Assembly: GCF_018860855.1 (NCBI RefSeq)
Contig: NZ_JAHKQE010000030.1
Span: 62,001 to 126,000 of the forward strand
Length of the DNA: 64,000 nucleotides
Origin: Amphritea atlantica
Lineage (GTDB): Bacteria; Pseudomonadota; Gammaproteobacteria; Pseudomonadales; Balneatricaceae
Direction: 5' to 3'
Each line of letters begins with the position of its first letter. The stretch's first letter is position 1. Made by a program: the position numbers and the translations under genes. Shown piece after piece: positions 26,478 to 36,325 of this stretch. The notes under the pieces were generated by a model. The model was not told the origin of the DNA, did no database searches, and worked only from the letters and a program-made list of their open reading frames with translations.

Positions 26478-28298
26478 TTATTGCTCCACTTTATCGGGTT
26501 TGATCCACCAAGTGTCGAACCCGAGTGAATATTTTGGATGTATTGCGGGGAAATCAAATTTATTCCAATAAGCTACTCGATAGCTATTGATGTGGTATTG
26601 CGGGATCACATAATGATTCCACTGCAATACACGATCTAGGGCGCGGGTTCTCAATACGAGTTGCTGTCTATTTGGCGCTTGAATCAGTTGATCTATGAGG
26701 TAGTCAATGGCTGGGTTTTTAATACCAATCATGTTGCGGCTGCCCGGTTGATCGGCGGTGCTAGAATGCCAGTATTCCCGTTGCTCATTACCCGGCGAGC
26801 TAGACTGACCGAATCCGCTAACAATCACATCAAAATCGAAATTACGGACTCGGTTGATGTACTGCGACGCATCGATCACTCGTACTGTCGGTTTTATTCC
26901 CATGCGTTCAAGGTTACGACTGAATGGCGCGACAATGCGTTCAAAGGCAGGCTGAACCAGTAGAATTTCAAAGGTCATCTGCTTGCCGTTAGGCCCCAAT
27001 AGAAGGCCGTCTTTTAGTTCCCAACCAGCGCTTTTTAGTAACCGCAGGGCAGAGCGTAGCTGTCCCCGTGTTTTACCATCACCTTTTGTAGAGGGCGCTT
27101 TGTAGACCTGTGTGAATACCTCAGGTGGTACTTGATCGCGAATCGGTTCGAGAATCTTTAGCTCTTCCGCGGTGGGTAGTTCAGTGGCTGCCATTTCCGA
27201 ATTTGAAAAGAAGCTATGGGTTCGGGTGTAGGCGTTATAGAAAATATTTTTATTGGTCCATTCAAAATCAAAGGCGTAAGCCAGTGCCTGACGAACGCGG
27301 CTATCCGAGAAGTAGGGCTTGCGGGTATTGAGTATAAACGCCTGCATGCCGGTAGGGTTTTCGTGGACGATATTGCGGGTGATGATTTTGCCGTCATCAA
27401 ACACTGCACCTTTATAGCCGGTGGCCCACTGTTTGGATGATGTTTCTTGACGGAAATCGTATTCACCGCCTTTGAAGGCTTCAAGGGCTACATTACCATC
27501 TTTGTAATAGTCATAACGGATGTTATCAAAATTAAAACGGCCGCGGTTAACGGGAAGGTCGGCGCCCCAGTAATCAGGGTTGCGTTTATAAATGATGGTG
27601 CGGCCGGCATCAAAGCTGTCAATCACATAAGGGCCGGAGCCGACAGGCACTTCGAGGCTTGGCTTACTGAAGTCACGTTGTTCCCAGTAATGTTTAGGTA
27701 GGATGCTGACTTCACCGACAATTAACGGTAGTTCTCGGTTTTCGCTGGCACTGAAGCTGAATTTCACTCGTCGCTCAGAGAGCGCCTCAATGGCAGAGAT
27801 CTCACGGTAATAGGATTGGTAAAAGGGTGAACCCTGTTCGCGGAGTAATTTAAAGCTATAGATGACATCTTCAGCGGTCACCGGTTGACCATCGCTGAAG
27901 CGGGCTTTGGGGTTGAGGTTGAAAATAATCCAGCTGCGATCGTCTGCCACTTCAAGCGATTCAGCCAGTAAGCCGTAGAGGGAAAAGGCTTCATCCTGAG
28001 CGCGGGTTAACAGGGAATCATAAATTAGGCCAATGCCATCAGCGGCTGCGCCTTTAATAATAAAAGGGTTGAAGCTGTCAAAGGTGCCTATTGCATCTTG
28101 TGAAACGGTGCCGCCTTTCGGTGCATCAGGGTTGACGTAATCAAAGTGCTGAAAGCCCTGCGGGTACTTCAGGTCGCCATACATAGAGATTGCGTGTTGT
28201 GGTGTGGCTGCTTGTAATGGTGCTGCAAGAGAGCCGATCAGAGTTGCAGATAACAGGAAAGCCGTTGATATCTGCTTAGATAACTGTTTGAAATTCAT
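26478..28298 (-). CDS. yejA: Peptide-binding protein YejA (SBP family 5)
   Basis: 606 residues with a Sec signal peptide (1-30, cleavage near LQA-ATP), so periplasmic. It belongs to the extracellular solute-binding family 5 (OppA/DppA), shown by [22 protein letters not shown] and the long two-lobed alpha/beta sequence ending in YRVAYWNKF. It delivers oligopeptides to YejB/YejE. It is the first gene of yejABEF, and the promoter should lie within 28299-28377, where an inverted repeat CTGTTA/TAACAG (28326-28342) is found. Confidence 0.93.
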   Translation of the reverse strand: MNFKQLSKQISTAFLLSATLIGSLAAPLQAATPQHAISMYGDLKYPQGFQHFDYVNPDAPKGGTVSQDAIGTFDSFNPFIIKGAAADGIGLIYDSLLTRAQDEAFSLYGLLAESLEVADDRSWIIFNLNPKARFSDGQPVTAEDVIYSFKLLREQGSPFYQSYYREISAIEALSERRVKFSFSASENRELPLIVGEVSILPKHYWEQRDFSKPSLEVPVGSGPYVIDSFDAGRTIIYKRNPDYWGADLPVNRGRFNFDNIRYDYYKDGNVALEAFKGGEYDFRQETSSKQWATGYKGAVFDDGKIITRNIVHENPTGMQAFILNTRKPYFSDSRVRQALAYAFDFEWTNKNIFYNAYTRTHSFFSNSEMAATELPTAEELKILEPIRDQVPPEVFTQVYKAPSTKGDGKTRGQLRSALRLLKSAGWELKDGLLLGPNGKQMTFEILLVQPAFERIVAPFSRNLERMGIKPTVRVIDASQYINRVRNFDFDVIVSGFGQSSSPGNEQREYWHSSTADQPGSRNMIGIKNPAIDYLIDQLIQAPNRQQLVLRTRALDRVLQWNHYVIPQYHINSYRVAYWNKFDFPAIHPKYSLGFDTWWIKPDKVEQ

Positions 28299-28377
28299 CC
28301 GTAATTATCCAGCCAGAGTGATAATCTGTTAATTTATAACAGGGGGATTGGGTTATAGCTAGTTATATGAGTACGGA

Positions 28378-28626
28378 TTAGCGGTTTTGTTCAAATTCTG
28401 TGGCCAGATCGGTCAGACGTTGGTGTTGTAGCTTGCGTTTGACCTTGGCGGCTTTCATCTCGATCAGGTGTTGAGTTAGAAAACGATGCTTATGCTCATC
28501 GCCCTCAGCAAGCCCTTTGATTAGATCTTGGTCCATCCAATGACTGATCTTATGGTACAAAACGAACTTAAACAGCAACGCAGTTGCGGTAGCAAAGATG
28601 ATAATGCCGATACTGAGTGCGTCCAT
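28378..28626 (-). CDS. Small membrane protein of unknown function, 82 aa
   Basis: One hydrophobic N-terminal segment (about residues 5-25, IGIIIFATATALLFKFVLY) followed by a charged helical tail rich in Lys, His, Gln and Leu, predicted cytoplasmic. It has a good ribosome site (GGAGAG about six bases before ATG 28626). It lies 35 bases downstream of mltD on the same strand and may be cotranscribed with it. I recognise no family. Confidence 0.7.
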   Translation of the reverse strand: MDALSIGIIIFATATALLFKFVLYHKISHWMDQDLIKGLAEGDEHKHRFLTQHLIEMKAAKVKRKLQHQRLTDLATEFEQNR

Positions 28627-28661
28627 ATTAAGCTCTCCTGCTGTATGTGGTTAGAGTCGAC

Positions 28662-30260
28662 TTAGTGCGCTTCGGTAATATCAACATACAGTGTTAGGTT
28701 TTGTCCAGGTTGCAAATAGTGTCTTTGCTCTAGTTTATTCCAGCGTTTGATATCACTCACCGTCACACTGAAGCGGCTGGCAATCGTCGATAATGAGTCA
28801 CCATTGCGAACAGAATAACCAATACGTTTGATCATCTGTTCGTCACTGCGACTCAGTACTTTTTGCTGATCGGCTTTCAATATAGTGAGTGTATGACCGA
28901 CTCGTAAAAGATCACCCGGGGCTATCTGATTCCAGGCGGTCAGTTCTCGTACACTGACATTATGTTTTTGGGCAATGCTCCATAAGCTATCACCCGATTT
29001 AACTTGGTAATTGATCTTGGCGCGCTTGCTTGTTGCTAGTTGATTTTGTTTTCGGTTAAAGCGCTGAGATTGGCTCAGTGAATATTCGCTCGACTCATGC
29101 TTTGCGCTGGGAATCAGTAGGTAACGTCCAGCACGAATCGTGTTACTGCTGAGCTTATTGGCATGACGAATCACTGCCGAGGTGGTTTTATATTGTTTAG
29201 CAATCGTGCTGATAGTGTCGCCTTGGCGTATTTTATGACGGCTCCAATTGACCCGTTGGTCGGAGGGTAATGTTGCTAGTTGCTGGCGAAACTGTTCCGC
29301 CGTCGCAGCAGGGATTAGCAGCCGGTGAGGGCCGTCAGGATCGGTTGCCCAACGATTAAATCCTGGGTTCAGTTGGTATAGTTCTTGGGTTGAAATATTA
29401 CTGAGTTCAGCGGCTTGTGCCAGATCAATTTGGCTATCAAGCTCAACTTGTTCGAATACCGGTTTATTCGCTAGCGGTGTCAGTGCTAGGTTAGATTGCT
29501 CTGCATCACGGATAAGGCGAGAGACGGCTAAGAGTTTAGGTACGTAGGCGCGTGTTTCTTTTGGTAGGTTGAGAGACCAGAAATCAGTCTTAAGCCCTTT
29601 TGCCTTATTATGGCGGATCGCCTTTGAAACCGTGCCGCCACCACAATTATAGGCCGCTAACGCTAATTCCCAGTCATCAAATCGGCGATGCAGTTGCTGT
29701 AGATAGGTTAACGCAGCATCGGTTGAGGCGATAATGTCGCGGCGCCCGTCATACCACCAGCTGGATTTTAGGCCGAAATGTTTGGCTGTTCCTGGTATGA
29801 ACTGCCAAGGACCGGCGGCTCGACCATAAGAATAGGCAAACGGATCATAGGCGCTTTCAACAATTGGCAGTAAAGCGATCTCTGCAGGCATGTCACGCGC
29901 GATCACTTCATTCAGAATATAGTAGTAATAACGGCTGGCACGATTAGTAACCCGTTGCATATATTCTGGATGCTTTTTATACCACTCAAACTGCTTTTGT
30001 AGCCGAGGGTATGGACTATCGAGACTCAGCTGCATATGTTCGCGGGTCAGCTGCCACAGATCATCGGTTGTTTCGGCTGGCAGATGAGTTTCGGGGCGGC
30101 TGGCCTCGTTTACTTTATCTTCAGCAATGGAATGAATGACCTGACGTTGTGCCTGTGATGCTTGAACAGATTCTGGTTCTTGGATAACCAGATTATTCTG
30201 ACAGCCCGTAAGGACAAGCCCGGCAGCGGTGAGTACGACTAATTTTCTGACCAACTGCAT
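28662..30260 (-). CDS. mltD: Membrane-bound lytic murein transglycosylase D
   Basis: 532-residue outer-membrane lipoprotein; lipobox LVLTGC with lipidated C20. The SLT (goose-lysozyme-like) domain at about 100-245 has the catalytic Glu in LPIVESAYDPFAYS and the AAGPWQFIPGTA and AYNCGGG motifs. Three LysM peptidoglycan-binding repeats follow, at about 345-388, 420-463 and 480-527. It cleaves peptidoglycan with formation of 1,6-anhydro-muropeptides. The mltD/gloB/yafS/rnhA/dnaQ order is the E. coli order. The substrates it releases are those recycled by NagZ, encoded 8 kb away. Confidence 0.95.
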   Translation of the reverse strand: MQLVRKLVVLTAAGLVLTGCQNNLVIQEPESVQASQAQRQVIHSIAEDKVNEASRPETHLPAETTDDLWQLTREHMQLSLDSPYPRLQKQFEWYKKHPEYMQRVTNRASRYYYYILNEVIARDMPAEIALLPIVESAYDPFAYSYGRAAGPWQFIPGTAKHFGLKSSWWYDGRRDIIASTDAALTYLQQLHRRFDDWELALAAYNCGGGTVSKAIRHNKAKGLKTDFWSLNLPKETRAYVPKLLAVSRLIRDAEQSNLALTPLANKPVFEQVELDSQIDLAQAAELSNISTQELYQLNPGFNRWATDPDGPHRLLIPAATAEQFRQQLATLPSDQRVNWSRHKIRQGDTISTIAKQYKTTSAVIRHANKLSSNTIRAGRYLLIPSAKHESSEYSLSQSQRFNRKQNQLATSKRAKINYQVKSGDSLWSIAQKHNVSVRELTAWNQIAPGDLLRVGHTLTILKADQQKVLSRSDEQMIKRIGYSVRNGDSLSTIASRFSVTVSDIKRWNKLEQRHYLQPGQNLTLYVDITEAH

Positions 30261-30382
30261 TGAACGCGATGCCTATAATAAAGTGAAGGCAGCATTTTAT
30301 GGGGCCATTATCGATGGGTCAACCGTTAATGCCCCTTGGGTGTGTCATATCAATAGTCTTTGATTTAAAAGTAAATTAGCCA

Positions 30383-31156
30383 TCAAAATTGATTTTTCCA
30401 TTGGCGTAGCGAGGCAAAGATAGCAATCTCGGATGATAGCGGGCTATGAGCAAACTGTTCAGCGGATTGTTTGACCGTTGTTTCATTGTATCGAAGGAAG
30501 GGGTTAATCTGCTTCTCCGTCGCGATGGTACTAGGCAGGGTGGGTAAGCCAGCTTCGCGTTGTTGGGTGCAGCGTTCAATTGCCGCGGTTATCTGAGGGT
30601 TGGTTGGCTCAACGGCGGCGGCAAAGGCTAAGTTGGCCAAAGAGTATTCATGGGTGCAGTAAACCTCAGTGGTATCAGGCAAGCTTTTAAAATATTCCAT
30701 CGCTTCGTGCATCTGTTCTGGGCTGCCTTCAAATAGTCTGCCGCAGCCGGCTAAAAACAGTGTGTCTCCACAAAACAGCTGTGGGGTGGTATTCGCTAAA
30801 TAGTAGCTGATATGGTCAAGAGTATGGCCGGGCACTGCGTGGATTGTCAGTAACTGTCCCATTAATTCAATCTGGTCGTCGTTGACCAGTTTATGGCTGA
30901 TACCTTCGAACGGTGAGTTTGCTGGGCCATAGACTTCGGCGGCATGTTCAAGATGAAGCTGATTAACGCCACCGGTATGGTCATCGTGGTGATGGGTAAC
31001 CAGAATCGCGGTTAACTGAAGGTTGTTATCTTTCAAATAGCGATTGACGACATCAGCGTCTCCGGGGTCTACCACTGCGACTGCTTGAGAATTGGGTACT
31101 GTCAGTGCCCAAATATAGTTATCATTAAAAGCAGGAATCGGGGTGACATTAAACAT
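30383..31156 (-). CDS. gloB: Hydroxyacylglutathione hydrolase (glyoxalase II)
   Basis: 257-residue metallo-beta-lactamase-fold enzyme. The binuclear metal site is complete: THHHDDHTGG (about 55-64), the His of PGHTLDH, the Asp of LFCGDTLF, and the His of YCTHEY. The C-terminal substrate domain has the expected LRYNE. It hydrolyses S-lactoylglutathione to D-lactate and glutathione in methylglyoxal detoxification. It is divergent from yafS, with a 123-base promoter region between. Confidence 0.95.
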   Translation of the reverse strand: MFNVTPIPAFNDNYIWALTVPNSQAVAVVDPGDADVVNRYLKDNNLQLTAILVTHHHDDHTGGVNQLHLEHAAEVYGPANSPFEGISHKLVNDDQIELMGQLLTIHAVPGHTLDHISYYLANTTPQLFCGDTLFLAGCGRLFEGSPEQMHEAMEYFKSLPDTTEVYCTHEYSLANLAFAAAVEPTNPQITAAIERCTQQREAGLPTLPSTIATEKQINPFLRYNETTVKQSAEQFAHSPLSSEIAIFASLRQWKNQF

Positions 31157-31279
31157 TTTAGGCCTCGGCTGAATCAGATTTGTCAGATATAGTAGTGCAG
31201 GATAAACCCTAAAGGCGGATGTTCTCGCCTTATTGCAAGACTAACCTATTCAAAGCGGAGCGTTAAGCGCTAATAATGT

Positions 31280-32065
31280 ATGGTTTTTAAACGACAGCCC
31301 CCTCTTGATGAATGGTTACCTGAATTGCGTCAGTGGTTTGCCACCGACCTTGGACAGCAGCTACTGGCGTCTGAGCAGGCGCTACTTGATCGCTTGTTAC
31401 CAACTATGTTTGGTTATCATCTATTACAGATCAGTATCGATAATCGCTTGGACCTCGTTCATGAAAGTCCGGTGCGGCATCAGGTTAAGGTTAACCCGCG
31501 AACAGAGTTGGGGTTGCCGGATAGCGCGGTGATTGCGCGAAATGAAGAGCTGCCATTTGAGAATAATAGTATCGATGTGGTGGTGCTTCATCATGCGCTT
31601 GATTATGCGCAAAGTCCGCATCAGGTATTGCGTGAAGCCGCTCGAGTCATAAGGCCTGGTGGTTATTTACTCAATGTGGGTTTTAATCCAATCAGTTGGT
31701 GGGGTGTCTATCGTAAGCTTAAATTTAATAAGAATACGGTGCCATGGCAGGGGCATTTTATTAGTCCTCAGCGGATGCATGATTGGCTTGCCCTGTTAGA
31801 ATTGACGGTGGTAAAAGAGCTGTCAGATTATTATCCTTTACCCTTTGAAAAAGAGTCTTGGCGTCATCGTTCCCGATTGCTTGATGCGCTAACACGGCGC
31901 TGCTCATCCCATTGCGGTGCTTTTATGTTGCAGGTTGCACGTAAAGATGTTGGCGGTATGACCCCTATTGAACCGGTCAAAAAGCAGCGTAAGCTAATTA
32001 ATTTGCCGTTGGTTGAACCATCAACCCGCGGTGCCCGAGGAAGTGTGAGTGAAGAAAAAAATTAA
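31280..32065 (+). CDS. yafS: YafS-like SAM-dependent methyltransferase
   Basis: 261 residues with a class I methyltransferase core: [42 protein letters not shown] (two overlapping parts at about 91-133) is the acidic-loop and post-II region of the Methyltransf_11 family. The N-terminal glycine motif is weak, as in E. coli YafS. The C-terminal 30 residues are basic. Its stop overlaps the rnhA start by 17 bases. The position between gloB and rnhA is that of E. coli yafS. The substrate is unknown. Confidence 0.83.
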   Translation: MVFKRQPPLDEWLPELRQWFATDLGQQLLASEQALLDRLLPTMFGYHLLQISIDNRLDLVHESPVRHQVKVNPRTELGLPDSAVIARNEELPFENNSIDVVVLHHALDYAQSPHQVLREAARVIRPGGYLLNVGFNPISWWGVYRKLKFNKNTVPWQGHFISPQRMHDWLALLELTVVKELSDYYPLPFEKESWRHRSRLLDALTRRCSSHCGAFMLQVARKDVGGMTPIEPVKKQRKLINLPLVEPSTRGARGSVSEEKN

Positions 32066-32495
32066 GATCTATACCGATGGTGCTTGTAAAGGGAATCCTG
32101 GTCCTGGTGGCTGGGGGGCAGTACTGCAATATGGTGAACATGCAAAAGAGTTGTTCGGCGGTGAATTAACCACCACCAATAATCGGATGGAGCTGATGGC
32201 GGCGATCGAGGCTTTGTTGATACTCAAGGAGCCCTGCGACATCATTCTGACGACGGATTCTCAATATGTGCGCAAGGGAATTACTGAATGGCTAGCTGGC
32301 TGGAAACGAAATGGCTGGAAAACGGCGGCGAAGAAGCCCGTTAAAAATGCCGATCTCTGGCAGCGTCTCGATGAGCAAAACGCACGGCATCAGATCGAGT
32401 GGAAGTGGGTGAAAGGGCACAGCGGTCATCCTGGCAATGAACTGGCGGATCAACTGGCTAACCGAGGGGTCGAACAGGCCCTGCAACAGGCGTAA
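32049..32495 (+). CDS. rnhA: Ribonuclease HI
   Basis: 148 residues. The four acidic catalytic residues are all present: D10 ([11 protein letters not shown]), E48 (NRMELMA), D70 (TTDSQYV) and D134 (ELADQLAN), with H124 in KGHSGH. It starts at GTG 32049 with GAGGAAG upstream. It removes RNA from RNA-DNA hybrids such as primers and R-loops. It is cotranscribed with yafS (overlap) and dnaQ (15 bases downstream). Confidence 0.97.
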   Translation: MKKKIKIYTDGACKGNPGPGGWGAVLQYGEHAKELFGGELTTTNNRMELMAAIEALLILKEPCDIILTTDSQYVRKGITEWLAGWKRNGWKTAAKKPVKNADLWQRLDEQNARHQIEWKWVKGHSGHPGNELADQLANRGVEQALQQA

Positions 32496-32509
32496 GTGAT
32501 AGATACCTA

Positions 32510-33232
32510 ATGAGACAAATTATACTGGATACCGAAACCACGGGTATCGACCCGAAAGAGGGTCATCGAATTATCGAGATTGGTTGTGTTGAGATGATGA
32601 ATCGTCGACTGACGGGGCGTACCTATCATCGTTATCTCAACCCGGATCGTCTGATTGAAGAGGAGGCGATGCAGGTGCACGGTATCACCAATGAGTCTTT
32701 GCTGGATAAGCCTCGTTTTCCTGACATTCAGGATGAGTTTCTGCATTTTATACGTGGTGCGGATTTGGTTATTCATAATGCGCCCTTCGATGTGGGCTTT
32801 ATGGATAATGAGCTGCGACTCAATAACCATGCTGAGCGGATCAAAGATTTTTGTCAGGTGACCGATACTTTGGCGCTCGCCAGAAAGAAACATCCTGGGC
32901 AGAAAAACAATCTAGATGCCTTGTGTCGTCGTTATGGGATAGATAACAGTCATCGTGAGTTGCACGGCGCATTGCTCGACTCTGAGATTCTGGCTGATGT
33001 GTATCTGATGCTGACCGGTGGGCAGAAGAACCTACTATTGGCAGGGGAGGAGGACGGCCATGATGGTGTTGATCAGATTCGACGGCTCAATAATAGCAGT
33101 GCTTTAAATCTGACTGTACGCCATGCAGGTGCGGCAGAACTTGAGGCGCACAATGCCTATATTAGTCGGCTGGATAGTAAGGCGGGTAGTATCTGGAGCC
33201 AGATAGGTGTGATCCCAAGCGAGACGGAGTAA
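32510..33232 (+). CDS. dnaQ: DNA polymerase III epsilon subunit (proofreading exonuclease)
   Basis: 240 residues. DEDDh exonuclease: Exo I ILDTETTG (D7, E9), Exo II VIHNAPFDVGFMDNE, Exo III HRELHGALLDSEILADVY. The C-terminal tail after residue 185 is the flexible linker that binds the polymerase alpha subunit. It removes misincorporated nucleotides during replication. A strong terminator follows 50 bases on. Confidence 0.97.
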   Translation: MRQIILDTETTGIDPKEGHRIIEIGCVEMMNRRLTGRTYHRYLNPDRLIEEEAMQVHGITNESLLDKPRFPDIQDEFLHFIRGADLVIHNAPFDVGFMDNELRLNNHAERIKDFCQVTDTLALARKKHPGQKNNLDALCRRYGIDNSHRELHGALLDSEILADVYLMLTGGQKNLLLAGEEDGHDGVDQIRRLNNSSALNLTVRHAGAAELEAHNAYISRLDSKAGSIWSQIGVIPSETE

Positions 33233-33277
33233 TCGTTGTTGATGGGCTCGTAAGGTAGGGACATTTACGGGAGAAAG

Positions 33278-33313
33278 AAAAAAGGCTGATGTGGTAAACA
33301 TCAGCCTTTTTTT
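33278..33313. terminator. Terminator after dnaQ
   Basis: Twelve-base stem AAAGGCTGATGT/ACATCAGCCTTT with loop GGTAA and flanking A and T runs. It can serve both dnaQ (+) and nhaB (-), whose stop lies 37 bases further. Confidence 0.93.
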
Positions 33314-33349
33314 ATGTCAACGAACTGTCTTCGATGCTAATGGTGTCAT

Positions 33350-34849
33350 TTATAGAAAGTGTGTCACCGCAAAGTAACCCGTCAAGCTCATGACGACCGT
33401 GTAGGGTAGGGCCATCCATACCATGGTGCCATAGGATAAGCGGATCAGAGGTGCCAGTGCAGAGGTCAGCAGAAACAGAAATGCTGCTTGACCGTTAGGG
33501 GTGGCAACACTTGGGATGTTGGTGCCGGTGTTGATGGCAATCGCTAGCAGATCAAAGTGCTCGCGGCTGATTGAGCCTTCATGCAGAGCCTCGAGAACTT
33601 CATTGATATACACCGTGGCAACAAAAACGTTATCGGAAATGGCGGATAACACGCCGTTTGCAATGAAGAATATCCCTGGTTGAGCGTGAGTATCCATCGC
33701 CAGTACGGAAGCAATAATCGGTTGGAACAGGTGTTGCTCATGAATAACCGAGACGATGGAAAAGAAGACGACTAGAAGTGCCGTAAAGGGGAGGGCTTCT
33801 TCAAATGCTTTACCTATCTGATGCTCTTCGACGATACCGTTAAAGGCGGTCAGCAGAATAATCACGGTTAGACCGATTAAACCGACGGCTGCCAGATGGA
33901 ATGCCAGCGCCAGTACCAGAAAAAACGCGACCAGTATTTGCACGAACAGGGCGAGCTTATCAGCTTTAGTCAGTTTCTTATCCTGTTCTGCTGAATAGTC
34001 TTCCAGAATAGCACGAACAGAAGCGGGGATATCTGCGCCATAGCCAAACCATTTGAGTTTTTCCAATAGCATACAGGTCGCTAGGCCAGCGAATAGTACC
34101 GGCATGGTGACCGGTGCCATCAGAACGAAAAATTGAACGAAATCCCAGCCCGCTTTCTGCGCGATCAGTAGGTTTTGTGGCTCACCCACCAGTGTACATA
34201 CTCCGCCTAGTGCCGTGCCTACGGCACCATGCATGAGCAGGCTGCGTAAAAAGGCACGAAATTGATTGAGGGTGTCGTGATGGTCTTGGTGTACATGCTC
34301 ATCATCGCCGTGATCATGGGCTTCCTGTTGAAACTGTTTACCTGAGGCCACTTTATGGTAGACCGCATAGAAGCCGACGCCCACGCTGATTAACACCGCG
34401 GTGACGGTCAATGCATCAAGAAAGGCTGACAGTAGCGCGGCAAACAGTGAAAACATCAGTGATAAGATGATTTTGGAGTGAATTTTTAGCAGTAATTTCG
34501 TGAATACCCATAAAAGCATATTCTTCATGAAGTAGATGCCTGCTACCATAAACATCAGCAGCAGGATGACCTCTAAGTTTGCTTGGACCTCATGGTAAAC
34601 GGTATCAGGGCTAGCCAAACCGATGATAATTGCTTCTAGTGCAAGTAAGCCTCCAGGTTGCAGTGGATAGCATTTGAGAGCGAGGGCTAGAGTAAAGATG
34701 AATTCAAAAATCAGCATCCAGCCAGTGACAACGGGGCCTGCTGTGTAGAGCAGAATCGGATTTAGAATCAAAAAAAGTACAATGGCTTGCTTATACCATA
34801 TTGGAGAGTTGCCAAGAAAGTTCTTAATAAGAGCCTGCGTAGTGGTCAT
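33350..34849 (-). CDS. nhaB: Na+/H+ antiporter NhaB
   Basis: 499 residues from ATG 34849, with CAGGA ten bases upstream; an in-frame TTG at 34870 is less likely. The start gives [12 protein letters not shown] close to the N-terminus, as in E. coli NhaB. Twelve or so helices include the NhaB-specific [29 protein letters not shown] and [13 protein letters not shown] His/Asp-rich cytoplasmic loop ([15 protein letters not shown], about residues 180-195) could bind metal or sense pH. It exchanges Na+ for H+ and complements the Na+ pump encoded downstream. Confidence 0.96.
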   Translation of the reverse strand: MTTTQALIKNFLGNSPIWYKQAIVLFLILNPILLYTAGPVVTGWMLIFEFIFTLALALKCYPLQPGGLLALEAIIIGLASPDTVYHEVQANLEVILLLMFMVAGIYFMKNMLLWVFTKLLLKIHSKIILSLMFSLFAALLSAFLDALTVTAVLISVGVGFYAVYHKVASGKQFQQEAHDHGDDEHVHQDHHDTLNQFRAFLRSLLMHGAVGTALGGVCTLVGEPQNLLIAQKAGWDFVQFFVLMAPVTMPVLFAGLATCMLLEKLKWFGYGADIPASVRAILEDYSAEQDKKLTKADKLALFVQILVAFFLVLALAFHLAAVGLIGLTVIILLTAFNGIVEEHQIGKAFEEALPFTALLVVFFSIVSVIHEQHLFQPIIASVLAMDTHAQPGIFFIANGVLSAISDNVFVATVYINEVLEALHEGSISREHFDLLAIAINTGTNIPSVATPNGQAAFLFLLTSALAPLIRLSYGTMVWMALPYTVVMSLTGYFAVTHFL

Positions 34850-34954
34850 CGATACGGGGTCCTGTGCCAATTCGGGCTTATGGAAAGTTACTGTACATCA
34901 TGTCAATAATAGTGATTACAGTCTTTCCAACGTATGTTTAGTAGTTAAAACTAT

Positions 34955-34960
34955 TATAAT
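34955..34960 (+). promoter_or_regulatory. Possible -10 element upstream of nudC
   Basis: A perfect TATAAT lies in the nhaB/nudC divergent gap, about 136 bases before the nudC ATG. The sequence 17 bases upstream (around 34932-34937) is a poor -35. Weak call. Confidence 0.3.
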
Positions 34961-35095
34961 TTCGCGGTAGATTAGCAGGAGTTGTGTTAAATCAAAAGCC
35001 TGCTTAACCTGTTAAGAATACTCTAGTCTTCAGGTTAGCTGTATGCCTGAAACCACCGTTTAGTGATCTGTTTTTGTTTAGGTTCCAATAATATT

Positions 35096-35869
35096 ATGAA
35101 AATTGAATACATTTATGCCGCCGCAGAGCGGGTCTGGTCTGACCCTCAAGGCCGTTGGTTGTTTGATGAACCCTATTATAATCATACGCTTGCATTAGAA
35201 GAATACGATCTCACATTGTTACCTGAGCAACCGATTAGGTTGATCGTCATGCCTGAGTCCGAGTTGCAAGATGGGGCTTCGGGTTTACATCTCAGACAGT
35301 TGTTATCACGTACCGATGACGCTAATTTCCCCTTGTTATCTCGCGCCGCTCAGGTCATTACTTGGAGCCGAGATCATCGTTTTTGCTGCCGTTGTGGTGA
35401 GCCGTTAGTTAATCACGATCATGATCTTGCTAAACAGTGCAGCGGTTGTGGTCTAACGCAGTACCCCCGCTTATCGCCCTGTATCATCACCCTAGTTACT
35501 CGTGGTGAGTACTGCTTGCTGGCTCATGGGATTCGCTTTCCGGAGGTGCGCTACAGTACGCTTGCTGGGTTTATCGAAGCGGGCGAGAGCGCTGAAGATG
35601 CCTTGTCGCGTGAAGTGCGAGAAGAGGTGGGGGTTGAGGTTAATAATATTCGTTACTTCTGTAGCCAATCTTGGCCATTTCCGCACTCGTTGATGTTTGG
35701 TTTCTTTGCGGATTATGTTTCTGGCGATATTGTGCCGGAGCCCGGCGAGATCGTTGATGCGCGCTGGTTTCATTATACCGAGCTCGATGAGGCGCCGATT
35801 CCGCCGCCCTTTACGATTTCTCGGCAACTCATCGATGCCTTTCAGGCGCGCTGGACAAAACCAGATTAA
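35096..35869 (+). CDS. nudC: NAD+ diphosphatase / NAD-cap hydrolase NudC
   Basis: 257 residues from ATG 35096; the frame is open to 35063. A zinc ribbon has C97/C100 and C115/C118. The Nudix box is GFIEAGESAEDALSREVREE in part (158-177, with REEVGV continuing). The NudC-specific motif reads SQSWPFPHS (SQPWPFPxS in most members). It hydrolyses NAD(H) to NMN and AMP and removes NAD caps from RNA. The last codons overlap the convergent SCP2 gene by four bases. Confidence 0.95.
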   Translation: MKIEYIYAAAERVWSDPQGRWLFDEPYYNHTLALEEYDLTLLPEQPIRLIVMPESELQDGASGLHLRQLLSRTDDANFPLLSRAAQVITWSRDHRFCCRCGEPLVNHDHDLAKQCSGCGLTQYPRLSPCIITLVTRGEYCLLAHGIRFPEVRYSTLAGFIEAGESAEDALSREVREEVGVEVNNIRYFCSQSWPFPHSLMFGFFADYVSGDIVPEPGEIVDARWFHYTELDEAPIPPPFTISRQLIDAFQARWTKPD

Positions 35870-36201
35870 CGCTGCTTTTGTTTGCTAAAAAACTTACTTA
35901 AACGAGTCGCGAGCATGACATTGCCTTCGGCTCTGAGTTTGCCGCTTAGATAGGCGCTCATGCCATCTTTCTGCCCCGTTACAACACTGATAAATGTTGT
36001 GCTGTTAGTGATCAGCGTTATATCGGGGTCATGATGTTCCCCCCGTTCAACCGTTAGCTGCTGTTCGGCAATGCTGAAATAGAAATCATCGGCATCGTTT
36101 AACACAAACTGAAAGGTGGCGGTGACGCCTTGCGTGTTTTCAGGTAAAAACCGGCTGGAAAGCTTTTCGATAACCTGAGTGACGGTAATAGTATCGGACA
36201 T
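35866..36201 (-). CDS. SCP2 sterol-binding domain protein
   Basis: 111-residue cytoplasmic protein made of a single SCP2 domain: a first helix, then strands with TATFQFVLND, YFSIAEQQLTVERG and DITLITNSTTFISVVTGQ, and the hydrophobic-tunnel helices DGMSAYLSGKLRAEGN. SCP2 domains bind lipids or acyl compounds. The bacterial ligand is not known. ATG 36201 has GGAGAG upstream. Convergent with nudC. Confidence 0.88.
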   Translation of the reverse strand: MSDTITVTQVIEKLSSRFLPENTQGVTATFQFVLNDADDFYFSIAEQQLTVERGEHHDPDITLITNSTTFISVVTGQKDGMSAYLSGKLRAEGNVMLATRLSKFFSKQKQR

Positions 36202-36325
36202 GTGAATTCAGCTCTCCAATTTTATGTAACAGTGATATTGCCTAAGAGGGTTGTATGTTACATTACCCCACTATAAATCAATATATTGAATTGCCCTAAA
36301 GGGGCGTATTTATCTGGAGTGTTAG

